A DNA stretch of 64,000 bases, taken from positions 11,888,517-11,952,516 of the forward strand of contig NC_087066.1 in the NCBI RefSeq assembly GCF_963678635.1, written 5' to 3'. Position numbers and translations under genes: made by a program. This DNA is from Symsagittifera roscoffensis (taxonomy: Eukaryota > Xenacoelomorpha > Acoela > Convolutidae). Each line of letters opens with the position of its first letter. Positions within the stretch are counted from its first letter, which is position 1. Shown here in pieces: positions 52,411 to 64,000 of this stretch. A model generated the notes under the pieces. The model worked only from the letters and a program-made list of their open reading frames with translations. It searched no databases and was not told the origin of the DNA.

Positions 52411-53942
52411 GAATAGTTCATTCGCTGACCATAATAAATAATCAGCAAATTACTGACTATAATTTGCTGATGCAAAATTTCAACAACAATGGTTTATGAC
52501 TGTCACGTGGCAAAAGTGTTTTAAGAACCACCTAAATTGAAATCAGTCTTCCTAAGGTCAGTTGAAACTTTGTTTCGACTGTCAGAAAGTAGTGCACAAT
52601 TGGTTAAAAATTTCCATTTTTTGAACGTTTGTAGGACTGTCGTTAACCTTGCATTTACAGTTTTAATTTTTACATACTCTTGTAAATTCAGGTTCAAAAA
52701 AAAACTTTTTATTCATAGTTTTGTTTTAGCTTGCATATATACTCAGCAACCATTTAACTGAAATTTATCTGGTACGACAAATTAAAAAACTGCTATAGTT
52801 TAAGTATTGAATGAGAAACTTTTTTATGGCTAAAAACAACTAAGATCTAGAAAAAGCCGTTTGAAAATTACGTCCCAAACTCTCAAGTTTCTAATTAATT
52901 AATTCAAAGGGTACCAAGCACAAATATACCCGACTTACACAAACTTAACTTTGCCTGAACTTTTCATTTATTTGGAATCTATCAGATACGGCAGGGGATA
53001 AGTGTACTCAAAACCAACTAAACCGTTAGCTTCCAAAGTAAGTGTTCGTAATGGGTAGCGGAACCAGAGTTTTGGATTGTTATAACATCCTGCAAGGAAG
53101 GATCAGTCAAGAATCCCCAACAACGATGCCGAACACCATCCTCCATTTTGACTGGCAGTTTTTCTAACCGGATCACTTTCGATAGAATTTAACGAGAGCT
53201 TTTTCAAACCAATTTTTTTTCTGAAGCTGCATTTGGCTCCAATATATACGAAATCTGCAAATCAGATTTTCTTAGTAAAATTCGTAATGGTTGATCACCA
53301 AAGCGGTCCGTTTTATTGGCAAAAAAAACCTCGTCGTAAAAAAATCCTGAGCCATCCCATGCAAAAACTGCACCTGTCAGTTCACAAAAAGCAAATGAAA
53401 GATCGTTCTCTTCTAAAAGGAACTGATTTATACGAAGAAAACTGTTTCATTTCCATAAAAATCTAGCTTCAGATGACGCAGGTATTCCAGAGACCGTTTG
53501 TTATTGGAAAATGTTGCATACATCTGTTTTTGAGCATAGAAACACTCCTTTTGTCGCATTTTGACCATGTCGACATTTTGGCGAATGATGGTAAATGATG
53601 TAATTTGTTAATTTGGCAAAATTGGACACTTAAACGTTTGCGTTTGTATTCTCAGACAGACGTTTATTTGGAATCTATCGGAAAAAGTAAGTTTTTGATG
53701 CTGCTTTCTTTTAAGCATTGGTTGATAAAAGTTTTTGACTGAATACAAAAGACGGCTACCTCAAAAGCTATCAGCACCCTTAGCAACGAGAAAATTTAAC
53801 GAATTATGAAATCTTAAATTTCAAGGAAGGCTACCACACCAATACATGCCTCGCCTCAGTGTATTTACAATTAAAACAAAGTTAGTTACGAATCAAGTCT
53901 GTCCCTGAACCGTTTCAGGGAGCAAACAATTTGCGCAAATTC
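52411..53942. other. No recognisable feature
   Basis: AT-rich. Frames at 52537-52761 and 53233-53466 have no domain pattern. Confidence 0.45.
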
Positions 53943-54902
53943 AAATTACAGTACCCAGAATTTCATACAAACTATGATTTGAAATGGTACAATACTTAAA
54001 AAAAACAGGAACAAATAGTTCACCTTTTTTATGAAAAGAGGAACTTCATGATTTTAGCAGACCTTTTCAAAAACCGCATTTTTCATTATCAAGGTTTTCA
54101 TTTAATTTTATTTCAGACCGAAATTTTCAAAAACCGCATTTTTCATTAGCAGGATTTTCATTTAACTTTATTTCACACAAATTTGGTGTAATCGATGGAA
54201 CTTTATACTTGAAAACTTTTGAGAGCAGAAGAAACCAAGAAAAAGCCAAAAAATGCATTTTGGCTAACTGTAGTTGTAAGTTCCATCCATATCCATTTGG
54301 TTGAATATGATTCAATGTTATCTCAATTAATTTAAAAAAGTGTTCTTTCAAACCAAAGTTTTGAAACTAACTGAGTGCGATCTTGCTTGATTAGCTTTTC
54401 AAGTTTGAAATTTTAGTCTGGCTCAGTACGTTCACCATTCAATGAAGACGAATAATAGGGTGTAATCTACCTTTTTTTCCAAAAACTAATTCAATATCGC
54501 CGATAAAACTGAATCTATAACTGTTGGAATCATGAACAGATTTGAGAAGGTGAGCATTGGAAGCCGCCGCGAAATTACAGTACCCAGAATTTCATACAAA
54601 CTATGATTTGAAATGGTACAATACTTAAAAAAAACAGGAACAAATAGTTCACCTTTTTTTATGAAAGGAGGAACTTCATGCTTTTAGCAGACCTTTTCAA
54701 AAACCGCATTTTTCATTATCAAGGTTTTCATTTAATTTTATTTCAGACCAAAATTTTCAAAAACCGCATTTTTCATTAGCAGGATTTTCATTTAACTTTA
54801 TTTCACACAAATTTAGTGTAATCGATAGAACTGCCTATACTTGAAAACTTTTGAGAGCAGAAGAAACCAAGAAAAAGCCAAAAAAATTTTTTGGCTAACT
54901 GT
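53943..54902. repeat. Direct repeat pair of ~330 bp
   Basis: 53943-54272 is repeated at 54572-54902 (offset about 629) with few differences. Each copy itself contains a doubled 'ttttcaaaaaccgcatttttcatta' segment about 65 bases apart. Confidence 0.85.
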
Positions 54903-55283
54903 CCAAAAAAACCGCAATTTTTCTTTGCTTTGGCCCTGGCTTCCTCTCAAAATTCATAAATATCGGCGTCGGAGGGAGTCTAACATGTGAAGTTGGGTAA
55001 TAGAAGCGTTCGCGGCTTCCAATGCTCACCTTCTCAAATCTGTTCATGATTCCAACAGTTATAGATTCAGTTTTTGGAAAAAAAGGCAGATTACACCCTC
55101 TTATTCATCTTCATTGATTGGTGAACGTACTGAGCCAGACTAAAATTTCAAACTTGAAAAGCTAATCAAGCAAGATCGCACTCAGTTAGTTTCAAAACTT
55201 TGGTTTGAAAGAACACTTTTTCAAATTAATTGAGATAACATTGAACCATATTCAACCAAATGGATATGGATGGAACTTACAAC
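54273..55283. repeat. Large inverted repeat, ~280-bp arms
   Basis: Arm 54273-54568 is the reverse complement of 55011-55283, apart from a gap of about 23 bases. The spacer holds the second direct copy of the 330-bp repeat. This compound order suggests a foldback element or successive insertions. Confidence 0.8.
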
Positions 55284-55433
55284 AACATATTTGAGAAGCT
55301 TCTTAAGATCATCCCAGATAATTCAGCAAAAACAGCAGTGATAGGAGTTGTCATTGAAGTCAGAGAAAATCAGAAAGAAACCGGATATTTGGAGATTTGT
55401 GGAAGTTCTCATCGCAGTTAAGGCAAGATTGAG

Positions 55434-55632
55434 CATTACGAGGCCAAACTGTGAACTGTAGGCGCTTAATTTGTGTCTGTATGTTCCTGGATTCCAGAGA
55501 CAAATGTTAAAATTTAAGGAATCCATGTTAAAATTTTGTCGGAACAATCAAAGAGAATGAAAGAACAAAGGGAGCGTTTTTGTTGCGGAATCCGCTCACA
55601 ATGCACAAAATACACAGTTTGGCCTCGTAATG
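55434..55632. mobile_element. Terminal-inverted-repeat element, 199 bp
   Basis: Ends 'cattacgaggccaaactgtg' and 'cacagtttggcctcgtaatg', a perfect 20-bp inverted repeat. Inside, 'gcggaatccgc'-type words occur as in the larger member. Confidence 0.8.
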
Positions 55633-56090
55633 AGATAACAAGAAAATTATACATGTGAAGACATTATTTTAATCCATAACTGGCATTTTGATGCTCGTGA
55701 AAAAAAACTATTTGAGGGAAAATCTTTTGAACTTTTTGGAAAATGCTCTAGATTGTAAGATAACTGCAGTAAATTTGAAAACTTTTCATAATTTGTTTAA
55801 TCCAAAAGCACTTGAACAGGATATTTTACCCTCAATGATTGTCAAAATTGTCCACTTTGTTCACAAATACAAGGCCTGTTGTGCTAGCAAAAATGAGTGG
55901 GGACAAAAAGAGTGCGCCGCTAAACTGAGAAACTATGTAATCAGGAAACCAAAAGGTTCATACAATTTCCTAGAGTAAAAGTAAGTGTATTGAAATAGCA
56001 AAATCAGAACTTTTTTTTGCACTTTGAAATTGTATGATAAGCATTTTTCCATACTATGAAATTGTATGACAAGCATTTTTCCATAAATAA
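55633..56090. other. Spacer with a 96-codon plus frame
   Basis: The frame at 55688-55978 (96 codons, Cys- and Lys-rich) has no recognised domain and could be a fragment of a decayed element. Two 'tatgataagcattttt' repeat cores lie at 56032-56075. Confidence 0.3.
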
Positions 56091-57417
56091 CATTACAAGG
56101 CCAAACTGTGCACTGGATAGGCGCATAGTTTTGTGTCTGTATATTCCTGGATTCCAGAAACTAATCCTTAAACATGTTCCAAAATGTAGGTGGAATCCAC
56201 TTACAAAACTTCCGTGGATTCCGCGTACATATGAGTGTAACGTAAATTTTGTCGGCACATTTTGTGTGTCGCGGATTCTGCAACAAGCGAATATAGCTAG
56301 TTGTTTTGGATTCCGCAACTGTAAGTGGATTTCGCAAAATGTAAGCTGAATCCGCAAATGTAAGCGGATTCCGTAAACTGTAAGTGTATTCAAAATTTTG
56401 TTTATTGCTGAACTTGCATATGAACAATTAAAAGCTAGAGCTGGTATTCTTATCTCTAGCAATGCGGAATTTGAAAGCAAGGACTTAACCATTGTCAGCG
56501 GAGTCCACGAACAAGTCTCAAAACATTGGTTACCTAAATCGCTGGATGTCACCTTTAGTATTTTGTAAACACAACACCGAATAATTTCAAAATTTGGAGT
56601 CATTGAAAAATACAACACACAGCATATCGCCAAATTAGGTCAGTATTTGGGATTGCTTCAATCCCAAATAATTATTTTTCGAAGCATAAAGCCGAAGAAG
56701 TTCAATAATTGTAGTCATTGGGTTGAGAGTGTATGGAAGCACAACACACAGCATATCGTCAAATTAGGTCAGTATTTGGGATTCTATCGATTCCTATTAC
56801 TGTAATACTGGTCAGTATTTGGGATTGATTGAATCCCAAAAACTGGAATAATATGGAATAATTATGGAATAAACACATTATTTGGAGTCATTAGGTTAAA
56901 AGTGATTAGAAACACAAGTCGTCGAATTATTGCAGTAATTGGGATTTCATCAATCCCAAACACTGATCTAGTAAATTCTTTTTCTAGTGAAATCGAATCA
57001 AGTAATTAACAGATATAATTTTAAAGGCTACTACGTATATACAATTATGTAAACGGAATCCGCCATCAGAATGCGGATTCCACTTACAATTTGCGGATTC
57101 CACTTACACTTTGCGGATTCCGCTTACAGTTACGGGTTCCGCAACTGCTCAATTTAACTATACAAATGTCTTATTGTTTGTTTGCGGACTCCACAAACTG
57201 TTCTGAATTCCACACTTACGGTTGCGGATTCCGCAAATTTGTCTCTTTTCGGAGCGATTTTGAGCGGAACAGTGTTTTAAGTATTTGTTTGCGGAATCCA
57301 TAACAGCAAAGAAAATCAAAAAAAAAGTAGCAATGATGTGGATTCCGCGACAAATCTGATTTTGGCCTTGTGGAATCCGCATACAATGCACAGAATGCAC
57401 AGTTTGGCCTCGTAATG
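56091..57417. mobile_element. Terminal-inverted-repeat element, 1327 bp
   Basis: Starts 'cattacaaggccaaactgtg' and ends 'cacagtttggcctcgtaatg'. Subterminal tandem words of about 23 bp ('tgcggattccacttaca') form arrays at 57070-57145, and in inverted orientation at 56285-56395. The interior has three short hairpins of the gggattg...caatccc type (56671, 56816 and 56941) and a direct repeat 'cacagcatatcg'. Frames inside have no transposase motif, so it is nonautonomous. Confidence 0.8.
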
Positions 57418-57951
57418 AAAAAGACCAAAAATTTTTTGTTTTGAAACTTTGTGTTTCATTCGAAACACTAACCCTGGATTTTTTGTCAGATTCAAGCAAA
57501 CAAAAGTGGATGTGAGAAGCTCTTCTGTATAAGCGGATAACTCTTGTGTTTTTTCAGAAAAAAATGGCTTTCGGAAAATATTTTTACCGGTTTTTGGAGA
57601 ATTTGATTTTTCTCGAAAACTACCCCGCCAATTCTCAGCTTAATGGGTCAATCGAACAAACACATAGTGGAATTCTTTGCTGGATAAACTGGTACGACTT
57701 ATTTTTCTAAGAAAAACTATAAGACTCGGACAATCCAGTCTGGATTATTTTTTGACCGTTTTATGGAATGTTCTTCGACTTCTGAAAAACCACCCTACCA
57801 AATTTCCCTTTAAGGATTAACGCGAATACAAAGTTTTTATATTTTTTTTCGCTGAAGCGTCGACTCCTTTATTTGTGTATCAAAAGATGTTTTGTTCAAG
57901 TTCTGTAATTTTTGCCGATTTTCATTTTTTTTCTCAAAAACTACCCTGACA

Positions 57952-58020
57952 CATTACGAGGCCAAACTGTAAATTTTGTGAATTGTAAGCGCATTCCGCA
58001 ACAAGGACGCTCCTTTTGTT
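57952..58020. mobile_element. Truncated end of a cattacgaggcc element
   Basis: 'cattacgaggccaaactgt' followed by 'tgtaagcgcattccgcaac', the internal word of the family. No second end was found downstream. Confidence 0.55.
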
Positions 58021-58254
58021 CTTTTTTTTTTTGTCAAACCCAGAGTGTACCTGGCAGTTAGATCGCACATAAACTGCATTTGGTGATTTTTGCCATCGAA
58101 GCGAAGTACATTTTCACATGAAATTATAAACCAAAAATGTAATTTTTTGTATATGGCTAGATAATTTTTGGTTTGAAAGTTTTGGGGTTTGAAAAAAAGG
58201 CCTCTTTTCTTACAAATTTATTTTTATCTAATCACACGATTATTATTTGCTTAA

Positions 58255-58600
58255 AAAATGCATATCATACAATTTTCATATATGAAATTTTAAGATAAGC
58301 ATTTTTTCCATACACTTCATATATGAAACTGTATGATAAGCATTTTTCTTCTATGGACGTCAACCCGGGGTGTTTGTGGGTGTTGCGTCCACTGCCTACA
58401 GGTTGATTGAGTTTGCTTAAAAACACCAAATTTAGGGGTCTCGGATACAATCAGCAGTGTTTATGCGACTTCTACATCCACTGTTGGTTTATTGGATTTG
58501 TTATGTTTCTGGGTTGCCAAAAAATGCTTATCATACTACTTCATACTATTTCATAGACCAAAAAAAATATTGTGAAAAAATTATGATAAGCATTTTTTGA
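58255..58600. repeat. 'tatgataagcatttt' repeats
   Basis: Multiple cores in both orientations (58258-58345 and 58524-58590), one followed by 'ggacgtcaacccgggg', as at 38049. Confidence 0.65.
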
Positions 58601-58695
58601 CCAAAATTAAAATCATGTCTTTACTGAGCAGAAAGATTCAAAAGGTGGAAATAGAACAGAAGTATTTTTCTAAAAACGTTTAATACAGTTTTTAA

Positions 58696-58863
58696 AATTG
58701 TATGAAAAATGTATGATAAGCATTTTTTCCATAGTCGCCATATATGAAATTATATGATAAGCATTTTTCTTTTATTGACGTCCATAAAAGAAAAATGCTT
58801 ATCATATAATTTCATATATGGCGACTATGGAAAAAATGCCTATCATACAATTTTCATACAATT
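58696..58863. repeat. Near-perfect palindrome, 80-bp arms
   Basis: 58696-58775 and 58784-58863 are inverted copies with two mismatches around an 8-bp centre (tgacgtcc). Each arm carries two 'tatgataagcat' cores. RNA from here would fold into a long hairpin. It is a member of the dispersed repeat family seen at 37940, 39557, 40340 and 58255. Confidence 0.9.
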
Positions 58864-58984
58864 GTCACCTTAGATCCGACCTTCTCTATCAATTCTGCGG
58901 GATTTAAATACTGATGGGATCTAAATTTTTACTAACTACGTCAAATAAAAGAAATTATGAGCATGCACAGATTAGAGCAAAAAA

Positions 58985-61270
58985 TTGATGACCCGAGAAA
59001 CTGAACTCTCAAAAACATCTATCGATTTGTGTTTTGCAAATTTTGAATGTAAGCTCCCTGTTGACAAAAAAAAAACAGATAGTAGTGATCATTATTCAGT
59101 TTGGTTACAATCTGAAGAGTTAAAAATCCTGGTGCTAAAAACATGTGAAGAACTTTCTCGAAAATCAAGATTTCCACGAAAATTTGCAAACAGAGTACTA
59201 TGAACATAAAATTGAATCATGAAATGCTTACCAAGTTTTGTTCATATTCGTTTAAAAAGAATACAAAAGGAAGAAAATTGACGGAACTACCAACTGTCAC
59301 TAAACAGAATTTTTTTAATGATATAATTGGAGAAAAATTAGTCAAGACGCACCAGTGTACACCAAACTGAAACAATGTGAAATTTTTTTGATTACTAATT
59401 TTTGGCAAAAATCTGATGCGGAAGATTTCCAAAAAATGAAAGATCTTAAAAATAATGTCAGAAGACCTTCTTCAATCAATTAGTAATTTTCACAAATTTT
59501 GACCACCATGTTTAGCCGTAGTTGATGAAAACTATTTTCCTGATTTGCTTACAAAGGCCACAATATTTCGATTTTACAAAACGGGTTCTAAGCATAAACC
59601 AAGCTTTTATAGAACTTTTTCTCTGCTCCCAGTAATCAGCAAAAACGTTCGAAAAAATCATAGTTTCTGGGATTAAAGTTTTCCATTGCAAATCGCATAT
59701 TTGCTGAAAAACAACTTGCTCTCATGGATTACAAAAAAATTAACCATGCTATTGTTGCTGTTACGGAAAGTCGAAATAAATTTTTTGATTTAAAAAGCAT
59801 ATATACTGCTCATTTATAGATCTATCAAAAGAATTCTACACGATACATCAAAAAAATCTACTCACAAATGTGAGCGGTATGGTTTGCGTCGAACCTTTCT
59901 TGAATTATTGAAATTATGTTTAACAAACAGAACACAATGTGTTGAGGTTAACCAGAAGGTGTCAACTATCAAGACAAATGACCACGTCCCAGTTTCTGTT
60001 CTCGGACCTCGGACGACTTTGCTTTCTTCCATATAACTGACCTTTCTAGTTTTTGTGAAATAACAATGCTTGCCGATGATACGAACATCTATAGGAGTAA
60101 TGATTTTATTAATTTTTGTTGTGATTTGGAATACAGTTTTGATATTTTTAGAGATAACAAATTGATTTTAAAAGATAATAAAATAATTTGTGTGAAATTT
60201 TCAATTATAAGTTAATCAAAAACATTTTTAGTTGTGGTGCGGTGCTGTTTAAATATGTTGCTGTAACGACTTAGGAGGCTCAAGAGCTAACACCGCATCA
60301 GTTTTGGAACGCTTCGGCCTATAGCCCTCTGAATCAATATCATAACCCAACCAAGACAGCTGATTCATCGAGAAGTCGCATTTCGATAGTTTCAGGGCAA
60401 AACCTTCTTCATCCAGTCGGGCGAACACTTTATCCACAAGAATATTGTGATCCACTACTGATCCTTTCGAAACTATTAGGATATCATCCAGGAAACAGAA
60501 AACTCCCAATAAACCTTGAAGAGTATTATCCATTGCTTTTTGGAACTCTTTAGGCATATCTGTTAGCCCATAAAAGCCGGTTTTAAACCGGTACGTGCCG
60601 GTTTGTTCCCCACGAACTATAATAAAGTTGCACTGTCGACTAACTTCATCTGACTAAATGCATATTTCAAATCCAGTGACGTGAACCAAACATCGCCGAC
60701 CTTGTCCGACATGATGATCTGGGCTGCTGAGTCCAACAGTTCCAATAAATTCGGCATCTGATATTGATTCTTATGGATCTCACCATTCATGGGCTTTGCA
60801 TAATTGCCATGACATTGTTTACAACTTATTTATTATATAAAACAAGATGAATTAAGTCTTGTATAGATCTCTTTATTCCTTAAGAAATCACATTAGTTAA
60901 ACGTCAATTGATAAAAAAAACCATTTTTTAAACAAATAAGCATTCACTTAGATCAAAAACTGAACTTTGAATTACTTATAGTTGATCTTCAAAATAGACT
61001 GAAAGTATTAATATCAGTCTTATATTGGTTCAAAACTTTTTTTAAACCAGGGACACTGGTTGAACTTTACAAGTCTTACATTCAACCGTATATCCAATAA
61101 AGGTTTCTAAAATTTAGCACAGCTGATCAAACAGAATTCAAAAAAGTTGAATGGTCACAAAAAAGAATACGCCAAATAATTTTATCACTTAAAAAAGAAG
61201 AGTCTCTTCAGAAAAGAAAAAATAAATACAAAACAAATTCTGTTAAAGAGCAAAATCTTTAAAGGTCCGC
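58985..61270 (+). pseudogene. LINE (jockey/CR1-like) reverse transcriptase pseudogene
   Basis: Fragments in order: an endonuclease end (SIDLCFAN...SDHYSVW, about 59010-59100), an SLLPVISK-type segment (59617-59640), DLSKEFYTIH (about 59815), a VPVSVLGP segment (59988-60012), an ADDTN palm motif (60070-60090), IHLDQKLNFELL (60945-60980) and a LYKSYIQPYIQ end (61061-61093). Numerous stops and frameshifts. It is interrupted at about 60200-60880 by an opposite-strand Ty3/gypsy fragment, after which the LINE frame resumes. Confidence 0.75.
60249..60820 (-). pseudogene. Ty3/gypsy reverse transcriptase fragment nested in the LINE
   Basis: The minus strand encodes Ty3/gypsy RT: QYQMPN...SLDLKYAFSQM (about 60660-60775), then after frameshifts GFYGLTDMPKEFQKAMD, FLDDIL (catalytic, about 60480) and SKCDF...WLGYDID, ending near 60249. 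At least two frame breaks occur near 60560-60640. It is a different lineage from the 18-kb element, whose box is YLDD. Truncated at both ends. Confidence 0.8.
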
Positions 61271-61299
61271 TTTGTTAGCTAAACCCATTCGAAGGTTGA

Positions 61300-62449
61300 T
61301 CAATGGAATACGATGAAAGGCTTCCTCAAGCGATTTCGAAAAAGTTATGGAGACATCGTCTACTTTCGTCATCGCAAAATGCTGGGGTGAATAATATACT
61401 CCGGTTAAAGGCTACCTCAAGCGATATCGATAGTTGTCTGGAGACATCGTCTAATTTTGTCAGTGAAGTTTTTCTCGTTGCAGAAAAAAAAAGTATCAAT
61501 AACTAGAACAATCTGGTTCCAACTGTGTTTACACATGAAATGTTTGCCTGAAATTTACTCTCCGGTGCATCACACCAGAGCGGCTGTTAATAGCGCGTAT
61601 TCGGGAGTTCGTTACGTATACTTCACGATGCACTAGACACAAGAAGAGTAAAAGAAGACTTGTAAGCTGAGCAGGCTTCGGCTGCCAGACTATTCGCTCA
61701 GATGAGCACCAATTCGCTTGAGTTTCAGCGTTAAACATTAATCAAGTTCTGCTCGGGCAAAACGCCACAAGAATTGTTTGGCTCTATCACGAGAACACTT
61801 TGACAATTAAAAAAAGGCGTGTACGACGCTACCTGGTCTCTATGCAATCTGAGGTTATTCTCAAAACAGGCAATCACAAAACAGGCTGATTTAGCCCGAT
61901 AGCACACAATAACATTACCCCTCCTGGTCGCACAGCGTAATGCAGCATATTGCAGTAAAAATTAGACAAGAGTGATGATGCATATTGAAACGGTGGGTTG
62001 AAAAAAAGTTTGGTTTTACTACAAAGCTATACAAAGTGTTTTAGCTGAGTGCTCATCTGTTTTTTTTAATACCAAGTTTGAACTCCCAAATCTGCTACTT
62101 TTATACACGTAAAAGATGGAGCTGTAGCCCCATATGACCGTTCTACATAATTTTTTCTCCCAAATCGTGTCAGTCTTCAGCAAAATGGACCCCTGAAAGT
62201 AGCAAGGACAAATACCAGACATTCGAGAAGTCACGATGACTTTTGAGAGTTAAGTTGATTGATATTTTGATTGGTTCAAAGTTTAAAATTGAAACGAGTT
62301 TTACCAGAGAAATGCTTTTAATAATTGAAACATTGGTTTCAAACATTGCAGAATTTTGAAGATTGCGCAACCATAAATATGGACTCCAGGGGTGTGTTTC
62401 TACGGGCCTGTGAGAGACCAAAAAAAAACTTTAACTAGGGTTATTAGCG
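61300..62449. other. No gene; small duplication
   Basis: A diverged tandem duplication lies at 61318-61378 and 61412-61465 ('cctcaagcgat...agacatcgtct'). The GC-richer stretch 61500-61960 could be an old LTR or element end, but no matching copy is in the window. Confidence 0.35.
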
Positions 62450-62660
62450 CCACATTGCCTTTTCCGGGCCTTTTGATGGTTTTACTCTTTTTTATTAGAC
62501 AAGAAATGAGGGGCTTTTGAACGGTTTTTAAAATCAAGATTTGAGCGGTTTAAGTGGTTTTTGCGAAACAAAAAAATGCTCAAAATGCTCAAACCGCTCA
62601 AATCATGCTAGAAATCCGCTCAAACCGTTCAAATCTTGAGCGGTTTTTTAGCGGGATCTT
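62450..62660. repeat. 'accgctcaaatc' palindromic repeat, second copy
   Basis: Related to 38070-38260: both start with 'ccttttgttggtttta'-like sequence and then carry alternating 'gagcggtttt' and 'aaaaccgctc' words. It ends at 'gacccggg', as neighbouring repeats do. Confidence 0.6.
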
Positions 62661-64000
62661 GACCCGGGTAAAAAATGAAACCTTTGAAGTGGGTTAAAAA
62701 ATCCGAAGAGAAGTATAAAGCATCAGAAAAGATCGCAGCAGCATGATTGGATTTTGAGAGACCTTTACTTAATATAATGATATAATAATAAAAATCAAAA
62801 AATTTTAACAAACAGAATCATGTTAACTATAATCAAAAAAATTATAACAGTCACAACTCTGATATTAAAAAAAAAGCTATGTAATATTGTGGTTTTCAAA
62901 CACATAAATGCTAACAAATCAAGGTTTTTATTTTTAAAAACCATTCATCAGGAAGCAGTTTAAATTCGTTCAATCGAAAATGTGACATTGTTAGAATAGT
63001 GAGAATCAAAAACAGTTTTCATACAGTTGTTTTGCGATCAAAAAAATAACCCAACAACATTTGGAAAACTTTAACTTGGGAAATTTTGAAAAATTTGCGG
63101 GAGTTTTTTTCACCAAAAGAACTGTACCATAAAATAATTTGTTTATTTGAATTTTCAAAACCTTTCAATTAATAATTTGCTTGCGCTCTCAAACCATTAA
63201 TTTGAGCAGTTGAAAACTTTAATTTTGATCATTATTTAAAAAAATTAAATATATTTCAAGTTTTTCTTTGGAATCATTTGAAATCCTATCTTTTATTGTA
63301 ACTGCGTCTTCAGTCTTAAATAATCATTCTTGAAATTTCATAGCAAGACTTATGAAAAAGTGCACAATAATTTTTAATTAGATAAATGATGAACCACATA
63401 GGAGAAGCCCTGATGATATGTAATGATAGTTAGTGGCGGACAAATTGAACAATACTTATTTTTTCAGAGTTTCAAAAAAAACAAGTAATTTTTAATAATG
63501 AATTTTCCTCCTGATTTTGAGATAAAAAATAGCGTATAAATTCTGTAATTCATTTTTCTCTTATAACATTTTCCCAAAAAGGTACCATTTTCTATTACAC
63601 TTTTTTCTGAGCCTTTTCACTCAAAAAAGTAATTGCGTTTTTTTGAAATGTAAAAAAATGATGCAAAAATTAAAAACTCATTAAGAATTACCCAATATAA
63701 AAACAGACTCCGAATTTCACAGAAAGTGGTGAGTATTTGTGCTGGGGTTGAATATTTGTGACGAATATGGTGGTGAATATTTAAGACGGAATTTGTTTTA
63801 GTCACCCAAAATTCCTGTGATCATTTTTCATCAAATTATGGAGGTTAAAGGAATTTGATTTTGCCAACTTGGGGCATGTAACGCTGGATAGATATCTGGC
63901 GCTCTTATAACGCGTAAGCGGAGATTTAATCCCTCTTAGAGTTGGTTCCAAATTGAGCTGATACGTGCTATTTGGAATATTTAATTTTTTGCAAAAGGCA
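62661..64000. other. No recognisable feature
   Basis: Strongly AT-rich with poly-A/T runs. No coding, RNA gene or repeat structure that I can support. Confidence 0.5.

Noticed and set aside
56004-56633. 209-codon minus frame
   Set aside because: Lies across the terminal repeat and iterons of the cattacgaggcc element; there is no domain, and repeated words explain the openness.
1-64000. CRISPR arrays, bacterial operons, rRNA or tRNA genes
   Set aside because: None seen. Repeats lack regular spacers, genes have introns, and the only tRNA-like match is the primer-binding site.

Overview
The window is nuclear DNA of an invertebrate animal. It is AT-rich, carries GT-AG introns, is mostly repeats and decayed mobile elements, and holds few host genes. 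The host genes seen are metazoan in type (a NETO-like CUB/LDLa receptor on the minus strand and a B-box-like zinc protein on the plus strand). I cannot fix the species from sequence alone.

Region by region: 1-5.3 kb is an array of degenerate ~1.1-kb repeats with CT microsatellites. 5.9-7.4 kb holds small ORFs, one with a PC4/Sub1-like pattern. 9.5-12.9 kb is a decayed, intron-containing DNA polymerase B gene of the Polinton/Maverick type. 14.8-39.5 kb contains eight exons of one minus-strand gene for a CUB-CUB-LDLa-transmembrane receptor; its 5' exons lie beyond 39.5 kb and were not found. 37-41 kb and 48-58.9 kb hold nonautonomous repeats (terminal-inverted-repeat elements, near-perfect palindromes, duplicated blocks). 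41-46 kb is a 917-bp tandem array around a non-LTR retrotransposon zinc-finger fragment. 46.6-47.3 kb is the B-box-like gene. 59-61.3 kb is a LINE reverse-transcriptase pseudogene interrupted by an antisense Ty3/gypsy RT fragment.

The main feature is an 18,135-bp LTR element (18939-37073, minus strand) lying in one intron of the receptor gene, in the same orientation. It has 408-bp LTRs that read as identical, TG...CA ends, a 4-bp target duplication (ATTG), a tRNA-type primer-binding site, and a single uninterrupted 2740-codon gag-pol frame. Between pol and the 3' LTR lies over 6 kb of additional coding: a 54-aa hydrophobic protein, a 378-codon frame without any methionine, an 812-aa envelope-like glycoprotein, 307-aa and 108-aa unknown ORFs, then a strong splice donor. 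Several of these frames abut or overlap by a few bases. It looks like a young, retrovirus-like Ty3/gypsy (Metaviridae) element with an unusually large accessory gene set, which is the most interesting system in the window.

Splice joins, family names and boundaries were worked out by eye; no alignment or database search was run.
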